The notes under the pieces: generated by a model
Database searches by the model: none
The model's input: only the letters and a program-made list of their open reading frames with translations
What the model was told of the DNA's origin: nothing
NCBI RefSeq assembly: GCF_947501225.1
Contig: NZ_CANMUW010000019.1
Location: forward strand, 1-64,000
DNA: 64,000 nt
From: an uncultured Shewanella sp.
GTDB lineage: Bacteria; Pseudomonadota; Gammaproteobacteria; Enterobacterales; Shewanellaceae
Direction: 5' to 3'
Made by a program: the position numbers and the translations under genes
In this document: piece after piece, positions 25,868 through 35,238 of the stretch
Layout of the letters: the number at the start of each line of letters is the position of its first letter
Numbering within the stretch: the first letter of the stretch is position 1

Positions 25868-26274
25868 AACAAATATCCTTTTTCGACAAGCTGTTCACTT
25901 AAGTACGTAAAATTAAAACAAAGAGGAGATAAATTTAGTGACGGGGTAACCCATAAGTTTATCGAGCTAAGATAATAGTTGGTCATGATGTCATGCATTA
26001 AGGTATTCAAGTGAAAATAACACAGCTTACTATGGACCAGATAATAAACTAAATTCACCTGAATACCTTAAAACGGCACCAATAGCCTAATGATAAAACC
26101 CAGGGTAAAGTTACTGCTCACTAGCTTGGCTACAATCCAATCGCTTACACATACTCAGAGTTACCCCGTCGAAATAGTAAGCTAGCTCAATGAAAAGCCG
26201 TGTGTCATGACAATATGATGATGAAAAAGTGATGTTCTTATATATCAGCACCTTAGAAAGAAAGTAAGAGTGAG
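25868..26274. other. Leader region with nested inverted repeats
   Basis: 407 non-coding bases between the ToxR/PD40 regulator and the small exported-peptide gene. Inner arms 25998-26015 and 26054-26071 are 18 bp with one mismatch (TTAAGGTATTCA core), with a 38-base spacer. Outer arms GACGGGGTAAC (25940-25950) and GTTACCCCGTC (26160-26170) are perfect 11-mers. The two pairs share one orientation, as in a decayed mobile repeat or a paired operator. The promoter of the exported-peptide gene is probably here. Confidence 0.65.
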
Positions 26275-28437
26275 CTAGTAGTTAACCGCAATCACATCTG
26301 TATTTCTTGGCTTTGAAAAAACAAGGAAAACTCTCCCCTGTTTATCCACTGAAATAACGTTCCCTCTTAAACCGGCATATGGGAGTGGTTGTCTTCTCAC
26401 CTCTCCATCACTTAAATTTAGACGCTCTAAAAAGTAGCCTCCCTTCGAGTAAACCAAGTTATATAAGTAACCTTCGACTATGGTCCATGACATATTGGTA
26501 GTGGCTCTGAAACCATCGTTAACCATAACCTCCTCTCCGTCTTCCAACATCCACAGCCCCTTCTCAACCCGCTTAGTGTAATAGAGTAAGCCATCTTCAG
26601 AAAACTTACCGAACTCTCCCCCCTCGACTAAGACCTCAAGGGTTTTACCCGACTCTACACTCACCAGCTTCAATATTGTTTTTCCTGATTCATCATATGC
26701 AGCAATAAATGTATCGCTGCTACTTCCCCACTCGACATTATAAATCTCACTCTCTGTTTCAAGCTTTATGAAGTTGAAAGTGTCACTGCTGAATTCATAC
26801 ACAAAAGGATTATTGTTGACTCGGCCCAATAATTTATTGCCACCTACCGAGAAACTGATATCTCTTATGTTATAAATTTTATTAAAGTGGCTTATCTGTT
26901 TTTCGACTCCATCAGAGGCTTTGAACCAGAGCTCAGGTACTCCTGTGCGATTAGATACAAATACCGATTCTGTTCCACCTGAATTGACGGCGCCCAGTTT
27001 ATCTCTGCCGCTGGATGAGATATAAGGCTTAGGCTCACCAGTGGTTGAGTCAAGCTCTCCCGGGTAGAAGGGGCTAGCAAGCTGCCATACCTCGGTATCA
27101 TTGAACTCCCCTAATACCGCAACCAGATCACCATTTTGGTTAGATATTGGAGAGATAATCGTCTGCATGATATTGGTCAATTGGCTATGAGATCGCTCTT
27201 CAAGGTCATAACGGGTCAGATGCCCTCTATTGGAGCGATAGATCAAAGATTGACTTTCACGCCCCCAGGCAAGGGTATGAAGTAGCTGGTTTACTTCGAA
27301 TAAGTTTTGCCAAGTTCCCGTCTCGAGTGCCAGCAACATAACCTGCGTCTGATACCACCTGACATTTCTGAGCACCCCTAAATACCGACCATCGGGAGAC
27401 AGACTCAATGCATAATCGCCCCGCCCCACAGAATAGGGTTGACTGATCTGCAGTTTATTTGAACCATTCGCGTGGATAGAGAAGACCTTCTTCTCGCTGA
27501 AATAATCAAACTGGTGATCCTCATCGATATAAAACAAACTATTGCCCGAAGGGGCCCAGACTATGCTGGTCGCCTGCATATGCCGCTTACACCCTGTCAG
27601 GGAGTCAATGCGGTTAAACTGCCCATCGAGGAGTTCGACAACCTTTAACTCGCACTCCCCACTCTTGTTGAAGGAGATGTAAGCGATCTTTGACCCGTCA
27701 GGATGAAACGCCGGATGACTCTGACTATCAAAGGGATCATTAAGGTAACTGACAGAGCGAGACTCAAGATTCATCAATCCGATACGCCAGTTTTTTGCTC
27801 CGGACTCCCTCTGTGAAAAAGCCAGAAACTTACCATCGGGTGATAATACCGGATTAAACTCCTGCCCTTCCAGGTAGGTTAACCTTTGAAGCTCAGTGTC
27901 TTTGTGCGAGTGAAGTGGAACCTGATTTGCGAATAAAAATCGAGTCCCTCCCCAGATAAGAATGATTGTAATGGCACCAATGAACAGCGTTAACTTTCCA
28001 AAGTGACAGTAGAAATATGCAAAGAATCTGCGCTTAAGTGAGTAGCCCTCCGCACTCCCGCTGCTAATATCGGTCATCACCTCAGACGTAAAGAGCTGCT
28101 CCTTGGTCACCTCTTCAATCTCAATAACCGGAGCGATGAGAATATAGCCAACTTTAGGCAAGGTTTTAATAAACTCCGGAGCCCTGGCATCATCTCCCAA
28201 ATGACTTCTGAGTACGCGGATGATCCTGCTTATTGCATTATCAGACACCTCACCTCCTGCCCATACCTCCTGCAGCAGCATATCGCGACTAACGGGTTTG
28301 CCGGCATATTTGATTAAACATACCAATACCTGCATCGCTCGTAATTCGATTTTGAGTTGCGTATCGCCCTTAATAATGGTGCATTGGCGCGGATCGACAA
28401 GTCTATCCGCAAGGCGAAACCTGGAGTGAGAAAACAT
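26275..28437 (-). CDS. ToxR/CadC-type membrane regulator with PD40 beta-propeller sensor
   Basis: A 720-residue one-component regulator. Residues 1-105 are an OmpR-type winged helix (LRAMQVLVCLIKYAGKPVSR, DNAISRIIRVLRSHLGDD, IKTLPKVGYILIAPV). A linker leads to a single membrane helix near 150-170 (LTLFIGAITIILIWGGTRFLF). The remaining about 540 residues are periplasmic, with TolB/PD40-type propeller repeats (FNPVLSPDGKFLAFSQ, HPAFHPDGSKIAYISF, YALSLSPDGRYLGVL). The design is DNA-binding inside, propeller outside. Such regulators often control neighbouring genes; the nearest target candidate is the exported peptide downstream. The ligand is unknown. RluA is divergent upstream. Confidence 0.88.
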   Translation of the reverse strand: MFSHSRFRLADRLVDPRQCTIIKGDTQLKIELRAMQVLVCLIKYAGKPVSRDMLLQEVWAGGEVSDNAISRIIRVLRSHLGDDARAPEFIKTLPKVGYILIAPVIEIEEVTKEQLFTSEVMTDISSGSAEGYSLKRRFFAYFYCHFGKLTLFIGAITIILIWGGTRFLFANQVPLHSHKDTELQRLTYLEGQEFNPVLSPDGKFLAFSQRESGAKNWRIGLMNLESRSVSYLNDPFDSQSHPAFHPDGSKIAYISFNKSGECELKVVELLDGQFNRIDSLTGCKRHMQATSIVWAPSGNSLFYIDEDHQFDYFSEKKVFSIHANGSNKLQISQPYSVGRGDYALSLSPDGRYLGVLRNVRWYQTQVMLLALETGTWQNLFEVNQLLHTLAWGRESQSLIYRSNRGHLTRYDLEERSHSQLTNIMQTIISPISNQNGDLVAVLGEFNDTEVWQLASPFYPGELDSTTGEPKPYISSSGRDKLGAVNSGGTESVFVSNRTGVPELWFKASDGVEKQISHFNKIYNIRDISFSVGGNKLLGRVNNNPFVYEFSSDTFNFIKLETESEIYNVEWGSSSDTFIAAYDESGKTILKLVSVESGKTLEVLVEGGEFGKFSEDGLLYYTKRVEKGLWMLEDGEEVMVNDGFRATTNMSWTIVEGYLYNLVYSKGGYFLERLNLSDGEVRRQPLPYAGLRGNVISVDKQGRVFLVFSKPRNTDVIAVNY

Positions 28438-28624
28438 AATGAACCAGCTAATTAATCAACAACTTGAATACTAATAGAGCAATATCCGGAGATGAAATCA
28501 ATACTCATGCACTAAAAGAGCTCTGCAATCCACCGAAGATATTGCCGTTCCAGGCTGATTTAACTTGCTTACCCGGCCCGCTTACGGGTATCTTTGCCAC
28601 GCATTCACACTAAGGCTCTTTTCA

Positions 28625-29302
28625 ATGTCTGATTTTGTATATTCACCACCGACCTCCCCCTGGCTGGAGATCATCTATCAAGATAAGGATATTTTGGTTG
28701 TAAATAAGCCCTCAGGACTACTCTCCGTACCCGGACGGGATCCCGCTCATAGCGATAGTATCTATACCCGGGTTTTAGCCGAACATCCAAATGCACAGAT
28801 CGTACATAGATTAGATATGGCCACCTCAGGTGTCATCGTCGTCGCCTTGAGACGAAGCGCCGAGCGTGAATTAAAGAGGCAGTTTCGGGATCGGGAAACA
28901 AAAAAGACATACTATGCCCGGGTCGCCGGACATATAAAAGAAGAGAGGGGCAGTGTTGAGCTTCCCCTGATCTGTGACTGGCCTAACAGACCTAAGCAGA
29001 AGGTCGACCATGATATCGGTAAAGCGTCACTCACACACTTTGAAGTGATCAGCAGGGCTAAGCGCTCAACCCTGGTAAAGCTAACGCCTGTCACGGGCCG
29101 CTCTCACCAACTCCGGGTTCATATGATGGCAATAGGGCATCCCATACTCGGCGATAACTTCTATGCAGATCCACTAGCTAAACGTTTAGCAAACCGTTTG
29201 TTACTCCATGCCCAGGAATTAACGATCAAACAGCCCTACTCCGCAGAGGAGTTAACCTTTAGTTGTGACGTCCCCTTTATGGAGGCCGAAGCCGAACAGT
29301 AG
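28625..29302 (+). CDS. rluA: Dual-specificity rRNA/tRNA pseudouridine synthase RluA
   Basis: A 225-residue enzyme that in E. coli makes pseudouridine at 23S rRNA 746 and tRNA position 32. The catalytic motif is HRLDMATSGVIVVAL with the conserved Asp. LICDWPNRPKQKV and PVTGRSHQLRVHMMAIGHPILGD are almost the same as in E. coli RluA. There is no S4 domain, as expected for RluA. The longer open frame begins 20 codons upstream, but MSDFVYSPPTSPWL at 28625 fits the family start. It is divergent from the ToxR/PD40 regulator. Confidence 0.93.
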   Translation: MSDFVYSPPTSPWLEIIYQDKDILVVNKPSGLLSVPGRDPAHSDSIYTRVLAEHPNAQIVHRLDMATSGVIVVALRRSAERELKRQFRDRETKKTYYARVAGHIKEERGSVELPLICDWPNRPKQKVDHDIGKASLTHFEVISRAKRSTLVKLTPVTGRSHQLRVHMMAIGHPILGDNFYADPLAKRLANRLLLHAQELTIKQPYSAEELTFSCDVPFMEAEAEQ

Positions 29303-29476
29303 CCTTGCCAGATGAGGGCCAATTCAGCTCAGACTTTGGCCCCTTGCTCACTTTTCAAACAGGCACATGGTCTGCAATGACCAGTACATTTCTCATTTTA
29401 AATAAACATATATTGGTAATTCGAAAGCTTAACGCGTAAATTAGCTAACAATCATCGCAATAATAAGTATTTCACC

Positions 29477-29938
29477 ATGGAAACATCATTTCAGAGAGAT
29501 AAGCTTGATAACCAGATCCTTTCAGCGCTCATGCAGGAGGCCAGAACCCCCTTTGCAGAGCTGGCGAAGCGATTCAATGTCAGTGCCGGTACCATTCATG
29601 TCCGGGTCGAAAAGATGAAGCAGGCGGGGATAATCACCGGCGCACAAATTACCGTAAACCCAAAGGCTCTTGGCTATGATGTCTGCTGCTTCATCGGAAT
29701 CAACTTAAAGAGTGCCGGTGACTACCCCGCCGCGATATCTAAGCTCAACGCTCTTGAAGAGGTTGTGGAGGCCTATTACACCACCGGAAATTACAGCGTA
29801 TTTGTAAAAGTCATGTGCCAATCGATCGATGGCTTACAGCATGTACTAATCAATCGAATTCAGTCTATCGATGAGATTCAGTCGACAGAAACCTTGATTA
29901 GCCTACAAAACCCTATCGTCAGGGCGGTAAAACCTTAA
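29477..29938 (+). CDS. asnC: Transcriptional regulator AsnC (Lrp/AsnC family)
   Basis: A 153-residue feast/famine regulator. The N-terminal helix-turn-helix (FAELAKRFNVSAGTIHVRVEKM) is followed by the RAM ligand-binding domain (LGYDVCCFIGINLKSAGDYP, YYTTGNYSVFVKVMC, IDEIQSTETLISLQNP). Similarity to E. coli AsnC is high along its whole length, so asparagine is the likely ligand. The usual target asnA is not adjacent here: downstream on the same strand is a large subtilase, after a strong palindrome. Autoregulation is likely from the family. Confidence 0.92.
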   Translation: METSFQRDKLDNQILSALMQEARTPFAELAKRFNVSAGTIHVRVEKMKQAGIITGAQITVNPKALGYDVCCFIGINLKSAGDYPAAISKLNALEEVVEAYYTTGNYSVFVKVMCQSIDGLQHVLINRIQSIDEIQSTETLISLQNPIVRAVKP

Positions 29939-29978
29939 GTCCCCTGGTCCTTTCCATCACCTTCCTCTTCAGATAAAT

Positions 29979-30015
29979 CGACCAAAAAAGTTACAGCCAA
30001 TAACTTTTTTGGTCG
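29979..30015. terminator. 15-bp perfect inverted repeat, likely terminator of asnC
   Basis: CGACCAAAAAAGTTA (29979-29993), a 7-base loop, then the exact complement (30001-30015). The A6/T6 arms make it bidirectional in form, but the T6 run is inside the stem and is followed by GGTCG, so it may instead be an operator for the subtilase gene 140 bases downstream. Confidence 0.6.
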
Positions 30016-30156
30016 CATAAAGTTAACATCTTGATACATCTGTGTTACAAACAACCCCCTACCTCTCGAAACAGAGAGGAGATAAATAATAGCTCCATCA
30101 TTACAATTGCCTCGTGGAACCTTACCTGAGGCTGATTATTGACAAGGAATTAAGTT

Positions 30157-33100
30157 GTGAAAACAAAAGTATCTATCGCAGTCTCGGCCGCGCTACTGTC
30201 GAGTGCCGCCATCGCAAGCAGTGATTTTTCTACTGCCTCATCTTCTCCAGAATTAACCTCTGTAAGCAACTACAAGAAACCTCAGGTATCGAGCCCGACT
30301 ATGGTAGCGCCACAGCGTTTCATCGTAGAGCTTGAGTCTCCGGCTCTGGCCAAATATAGCGGAGGCATTAAGCAGTTCGCCGCCACGGCTCCATCTGAGA
30401 AAGGGCAGAGAATCGATGTCCAGTCTGCCGGTGCCAAGAGTTACGTCAGCCACCTAAGCCTGGAGCAAAGTGCATTTTCCAAAGCACTGACAAAGAGTGT
30501 TCCCAATGCCAAAGTTGAACGTAGCTTTAAAACACTTTTCAATGGTGTGAGTATTGTTGCTCAAGGTATGACGCTCGAACAGATCGCAGCAATTCCGGGA
30601 GTTAAGTCTGTCTACCCTGAAACCATGTATGAAGCTAACATGGATGCTTCCCATGAAGTCATCAACAGCGCAGCCATGTGGGAAGCGGTTTCGGGAATGG
30701 AAAATGCGGGTAAAGACATTCGTGTCGCCGTTATCGATACCGGTATTCGCCCGGAGAACCCTATGTTCTCGGGAGAAGGCTTCAGTAAACCTACGACTGG
30801 TATGCCAGCCGATGATTACTGCTCGACGGTAGATACCAGCTTTTGTAATGATAAGCTGATTGTTGCCCGCTGGTCTCAGCCTACATTTGAAGTTTGCGCC
30901 GATGAGCATATGAGCCCGCTTGGGTATGGTGGTCACGGTTCACACGTAGCCGGCACCTCAGTGGGGAACAAGATAACTACAACTTATAAAGATATCGATG
31001 TCGATATCTCGGGTGTCGCTCCAGCTGCATACCTGATGGTATACAAGGCCCTGTTCACCAAGACCGACTGTTCACGCGGCAGCGGCTCTAACATCATGCT
31101 GATGGAAGCGATGGAACATGCGGTCAACGATGGCGCCGATGTCATCAACAACTCATGGGGTGGTGGCGCCGGTGGCGATCCGGCTAACAGCCCATATAAA
31201 ACTATGTACGAAGCGGCTGAAGCCGCTGGCGTTGTCGTCGTTACCGCCGCGGGTAATGACGGTAATGGTGCACAGACAATCGGTTGTCCGGCATGTATCG
31301 AATCAGGTATCACTGTCGCTAACAGCACAACGGGCCGTTTCTTTGCTAACAGCTTCACAATGGGTGATGATGAACTACTCGCCATCCAGGCAAATAACGA
31401 ACTACTCACAGAAGATATAACCTTGCCTGTCATTGCTGCTGTGAATATCGATGCTGAAAATTTCGAAGGCTGTGACCCCTTCCCGGCCGACTCATTTAAA
31501 GATGGTATCGCGTTGATCTCAAGAGGCGCCTGTGCATTTAGCGATAAGGCAGCCAATGCAGAGGCTGCCGGCGCCAAGGCGATGGTTGTCTACAACAGCA
31601 AACCCGGCGCACCTATCAGCATGTATATGCCTGATGCCACGCTACCGAGTGTGATGATTTCAGATGCCGATGGCGCAGTCGTCATCGAAGGCCTTGAAGA
31701 GGGCGGGACCTGTACTATCGGCTCAACGGTTAAGCGCATCGCAAACTCATCTCTGGCGGATCTGATCAACGCATCAAGCTCTCGTGGTCCAAACGGAAAT
31801 CAAAATATCCTTAAGCCGGATCTGGCGGCCCCAGGCACCTCGATTCTTTCAGCCACCTCTCCCGATGAAGATGGTACAGACTTTACCACCATGACAGGTA
31901 CGAGTATGGCCAGCCCACATGTAGCCGGTGCTGCGGCCATGATGAGTCAACTTCATCCTGACTGGAGTGCCAACGATATCAAGACAGCGTTAACATCGAC
32001 CTCCCATATGGATGGTGTTCTCGATGATGATGCAGAGACAGCAGCCAACCCATTTGCTATGGGTGCCGGTCGTATGGATCTCGATGCCGCCGCCAGAGCG
32101 GTGTTAACATTCGATAAGCCATCGGTTGCTTCCGACTCCTGTGTCGGTCCATGTACCTTTACCCGTACCGTTTATAACAAGAGCGATGAAACAACATCAT
32201 GGTCACTCTCCGCTTCTGCCGACAGTGCGGGGATCAGCGTATCACCGACAACACTGGAACTCGAGGCTGGCGCCTCAGCCACATTCACCGTTACCGTAGA
32301 TTCGACATTCAGTGAATATGGCTCGTGGATCTTCGGCAACGTCATGATCAAGAGTGATGAAGGCAAGCAAGATGCCCACCTGCCACTTGCCGTTATGGCA
32401 AAAGAGTCGAGTGACGCCTCTCTTATCTCGACGCTCACAACACAGGCGGATATCGAGGCAAGTGATGAGTTCCCAATTAAGGCCGTAGTTAATAACTCTA
32501 TTTTCGAAAATACAGTTACCATTACGGCTCAGGCTCCTCAGGGAACCCAGCTGACCTCTGAAGATGACGTTACCGTCTCTATCGGCGGTGCTGCGCAACA
32601 TGGTTTCGATGTAAATACAGAGCTTGGACGCATTACCTGGGTCGGTAAGCTCGACCTGCCGGAGATGAGCTCAGTCAAGGATGTCGGTGGCTTCCCCAGC
32701 ATCATAGATTTAGGTGTGTTACCTCAGCCATGTGAAAGTGGTTGTGATGAAACTGCACTGACATTCTCATCGCTGCCGAGCTTTAAATATAATGGTGTCA
32801 GCTATGACAGCATCACCATGGGCGATAATGGTTTAGCCATTGTAGGTAGCGGTTCAACTTCCGGTACATGGAACAACAAGCAGCTCCCCGATTCGGCTAA
32901 CCCGAATAATATCATCGCTCCTTTCTGGTCTGATTTCGACCTGTCTGACACCTCTGGTACCGATACCGGTGGCGGGGATATGGCTATCGGCATATTTACC
33001 GGCGGTGATGGTACAACCTGGTTGGCGTTAGAGTGGAAAGATGCACAACTTTGGAATGATGCCTCAGAAACCAAGTACAGCTTCAGTATCTGGATAAAGA

Positions 33101-34020
33101 CCGGTGATGAAGAGCAGGTGATATTCAATTATCTGGACGTGCCGAACATGCCAGCCAACTTGACTATCGGTGCTGAAAATATCGGCGGCTCTGTGGGTAC
33201 AACCTTCCACTACAATGGCCAAGGTAGTACGGTTACTGCAGGTGATGCTGTAGTGCTGCAGTCATCGACTGCCGGTAGCGTTGAGATTGACTACAAGGTT
33301 AAGTCAACTGAATTTAATCCGGGTCATGCCGATTCTGTCTCTGTGGATGAAGAAGCAACATTATCGTTTAATGTCCTCGATAATGACATGAAGGAGCAGA
33401 AGGTTGCTCACGCTTCAGTCAAAGGCGATGGCATGACTGCCGAAGCTCTGCGCCTCATCGATATCGCCCCTACCGGCGTACTGGGTAAGGCAAAGATCGT
33501 AGATGCGCCATCTCACGGTGAACTCACACTGAACGAAGATGGCACGGCTGAATATACCCCTGAAGATGATTTCTTCGGTTCAGACAGCTTCAGCTATACA
33601 TCTGAAGATGCCGATGGCAACACGGGTAAAGCCACCGAGGTAAATATCACTGTAAATAACGTTAATGATGCTCCAACGGTCAGCCCATCAGGCATGAGCA
33701 GTACCGAAGGCTTCGCAGTTAAAGCCTCGGCAAATGGCAGTGATGTTGATGGCGATGCTCTGACCTACACCTGGACACAGGTAAGCGGTACAAGTGTTGA
33801 GTTCACCAATGGTGGCGAAGTCATCAGCTTTACCGCACCATCTGGCGATCATGAGCTTGTCTTCTCTGTCGTTGCCTCCGATGGTGAGTTAGAGAGTGAA
33901 GCGGGTACGGCAACTATCACAGTAAATGCAGTCCAAGAGAACAGCTCTTCTGGCGGTTCACTGGGTTGGTTGACTATGCTACTGCTTCCTTTCGCAGCTC
34001 TTCGTCGCCGTAAGCGTTAA
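30157..34020 (+). CDS. Large secreted subtilase (S8) with PA domain and GlyGly-CTERM tail
   Basis: A 1287-residue exported serine protease. Signal peptide at 1-21; an I9-type propeptide at about 50-160 (QRFIVELESPALAKY, QIAAIPGVKSVYPE). The catalytic triad is Asp194 (VAVIDTGI), His260 (GGHGSHVAGTS) and Ser583 (TGTSMASPHVAG). A PA domain interrupts the catalytic domain around 430-530 (GIALISRGACAFSDKAANAE). Then follow Fn3/Ig-like regions and cadherin-like repeats (VLDNDM, VNNVNDAPTVSP, GSDVDGDALTYTW). The C terminus (GGSLGWLTMLLLPFAALRRRKR region) is a GlyGly-CTERM sorting signal, processed by rhombosortase in known systems after type II secretion. The start is GTG with AAGGAA. It probably degrades external protein. 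Confidence 0.93.
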   Translation: MKTKVSIAVSAALLSSAAIASSDFSTASSSPELTSVSNYKKPQVSSPTMVAPQRFIVELESPALAKYSGGIKQFAATAPSEKGQRIDVQSAGAKSYVSHLSLEQSAFSKALTKSVPNAKVERSFKTLFNGVSIVAQGMTLEQIAAIPGVKSVYPETMYEANMDASHEVINSAAMWEAVSGMENAGKDIRVAVIDTGIRPENPMFSGEGFSKPTTGMPADDYCSTVDTSFCNDKLIVARWSQPTFEVCADEHMSPLGYGGHGSHVAGTSVGNKITTTYKDIDVDISGVAPAAYLMVYKALFTKTDCSRGSGSNIMLMEAMEHAVNDGADVINNSWGGGAGGDPANSPYKTMYEAAEAAGVVVVTAAGNDGNGAQTIGCPACIESGITVANSTTGRFFANSFTMGDDELLAIQANNELLTEDITLPVIAAVNIDAENFEGCDPFPADSFKDGIALISRGACAFSDKAANAEAAGAKAMVVYNSKPGAPISMYMPDATLPSVMISDADGAVVIEGLEEGGTCTIGSTVKRIANSSLADLINASSSRGPNGNQNILKPDLAAPGTSILSATSPDEDGTDFTTMTGTSMASPHVAGAAAMMSQLHPDWSANDIKTALTSTSHMDGVLDDDAETAANPFAMGAGRMDLDAAARAVLTFDKPSVASDSCVGPCTFTRTVYNKSDETTSWSLSASADSAGISVSPTTLELEAGASATFTVTVDSTFSEYGSWIFGNVMIKSDEGKQDAHLPLAVMAKESSDASLISTLTTQADIEASDEFPIKAVVNNSIFENTVTITAQAPQGTQLTSEDDVTVSIGGAAQHGFDVNTELGRITWVGKLDLPEMSSVKDVGGFPSIIDLGVLPQPCESGCDETALTFSSLPSFKYNGVSYDSITMGDNGLAIVGSGSTSGTWNNKQLPDSANPNNIIAPFWSDFDLSDTSGTDTGGGDMAIGIFTGGDGTTWLALEWKDAQLWNDASETKYSFSIWIKTGDEEQVIFNYLDVPNMPANLTIGAENIGGSVGTTFHYNGQGSTVTAGDAVVLQSSTAGSVEIDYKVKSTEFNPGHADSVSVDEEATLSFNVLDNDMKEQKVAHASVKGDGMTAEALRLIDIAPTGVLGKAKIVDAPSHGELTLNEDGTAEYTPEDDFFGSDSFSYTSEDADGNTGKATEVNITVNNVNDAPTVSPSGMSSTEGFAVKASANGSDVDGDALTYTWTQVSGTSVEFTNGGEVISFTAPSGDHELVFSVVASDGELESEAGTATITVNAVQENSSSGGSLGWLTMLLLPFAALRRRKR

Positions 34021-34045
34021 TGTAGCGAGTTAAAAAGTAGAACCC

Positions 34046-34076
34046 AAGAAGGGAGCCCGATGGCTCCCTTCTTTAT
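34046..34076 (+). terminator. Intrinsic terminator of the subtilase gene
   Basis: GAAGGGAGCC and GGCTCCCTTC form a 10-bp perfect stem with a 4-base loop (CGAT), extended by A-T pairs and a T3 tract, 27 bases after the stop. Confidence 0.85.
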
Positions 34077-34115
34077 CTCTGACTTTCCAATGCCCCCAGC
34101 TATAAAACCTGTCGT

Positions 34116-35222
34116 TCACAGCTCAAAAACCTGCGTCATCACCTTATACATTTCAGTTCCCTGATATACAGATGCTGAGGCGAAATGTAATATCGGCACG
34201 CAGTCCTGACCGAGACTCAGCGGCGTCAACACCCGCTCACAATCAAAAAGATCTAATCTCAGAATATTTGCCAGCGGCTCCCCGGCTGCCAGCGGCTCTC
34301 CAAGCTTTGCCAGGTACTCCACCATCCCGCCGATTGGTGCGTGGTACTTCTTGTAGTTTTTAAGATAGCAGGCATAGCGTGGCATCTGCACAGGCTCGAC
34401 TCGTTGAGCGATAACGCCACGGGAGCTCAGATAAGCTAAGATCCCCCGAGCATCGACGACTGCATCTTTCAGATTGATATATTCCTGAGGCCCAAGTTCC
34501 AGAGTAAAGGCCGAAACAGGCACCTCACACTCGCGGCCGATTGAGTTCATATAGTCGCTCAACTGCCACCAGGGGCAAAAAACAGACTCATCCATCGCAC
34601 CACCAAACTCATTAGGAATAAGCAAGGTATAGGGTATAGAGAAAAGAGATGCCGCCTTGGCATCATATTCAGGACAATAGAGGTGTTTGCATGACTTGGG
34701 CCCGGTATGAAGGTCTAAGACAATATCAGCCTGGTGCGCCATCAACTGAAGGCTAACGGCCTGCCTGTGCCCCGAGGTAACTCCCCACTCATCTGACAGT
34801 CGCTGTTGACACCGCTCCACCAACATATCTCTGAAACGATTAAATAGCTCGGTATCACTTAACTCCTGATGAGTTTGATACCAGGCGGCGATATCCAGCT
34901 TATGATCAAGGTACTCACGATTCCAGTTCACCCCTGTAATGGGATCGAAGCGACCCAGGGTAAATTCACCACTCTTTTGATTAATCCCCAGAGGGTTGGC
35001 CAAAGGAACAAGCGTGATATCTCCACACAAGGTATATCCCTCTAACAGCTGCATCAACTGATAGATAACGGCATTACCCTGCACCTCCGCGCCATGCACA
35101 TTGGCTTGAATATAGACGCTCGGTGCCGTTACCTTTTCAGCCTTCAGACTGAAGATGGGAACGGTGAGATCTTGACCCGTAGCTAACTCACCTATCTTGA
35201 GCGACGATTGGGTAACGCGCAT
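34116..35222 (-). CDS. Succinylglutamate desuccinylase/aspartoacylase-family Zn hydrolase
   Basis: A 368-residue M14-like amidohydrolase. The zinc ligands are in NVHGAEVQGN (HxxE) and VLDLHTG. The catalytic Glu is in FTLELGPQEY, and the substrate Arg-Asn region is in NWNREY. A C-terminal beta domain follows (YLAKLGEPLAAGEPLANI). The ATG at 35222 has AGGAG at 5 bases and lies 16 bases after lysC, so the two are one operon under the lysine riboswitch. The true AstE role, in arginine degradation with the ast cluster at 43-47 kb, is less likely here because of this linkage. A deacylase in or next to lysine metabolism is an inference. Confidence 0.8.
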   Translation of the reverse strand: MRVTQSSLKIGELATGQDLTVPIFSLKAEKVTAPSVYIQANVHGAEVQGNAVIYQLMQLLEGYTLCGDITLVPLANPLGINQKSGEFTLGRFDPITGVNWNREYLDHKLDIAAWYQTHQELSDTELFNRFRDMLVERCQQRLSDEWGVTSGHRQAVSLQLMAHQADIVLDLHTGPKSCKHLYCPEYDAKAASLFSIPYTLLIPNEFGGAMDESVFCPWWQLSDYMNSIGRECEVPVSAFTLELGPQEYINLKDAVVDARGILAYLSSRGVIAQRVEPVQMPRYACYLKNYKKYHAPIGGMVEYLAKLGEPLAAGEPLANILRLDLFDCERVLTPLSLGQDCVPILHFASASVYQGTEMYKVMTQVFEL

Positions 35223-35238
35223 GACTTCTCCTAACTTG

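Noticed and set aside
25837..26058. 73-residue minus-strand frame upstream of the exported-peptide gene
   Set aside because: Lacks a ribosome-binding site, overlaps the better-supported gene, and runs through the inverted repeats.
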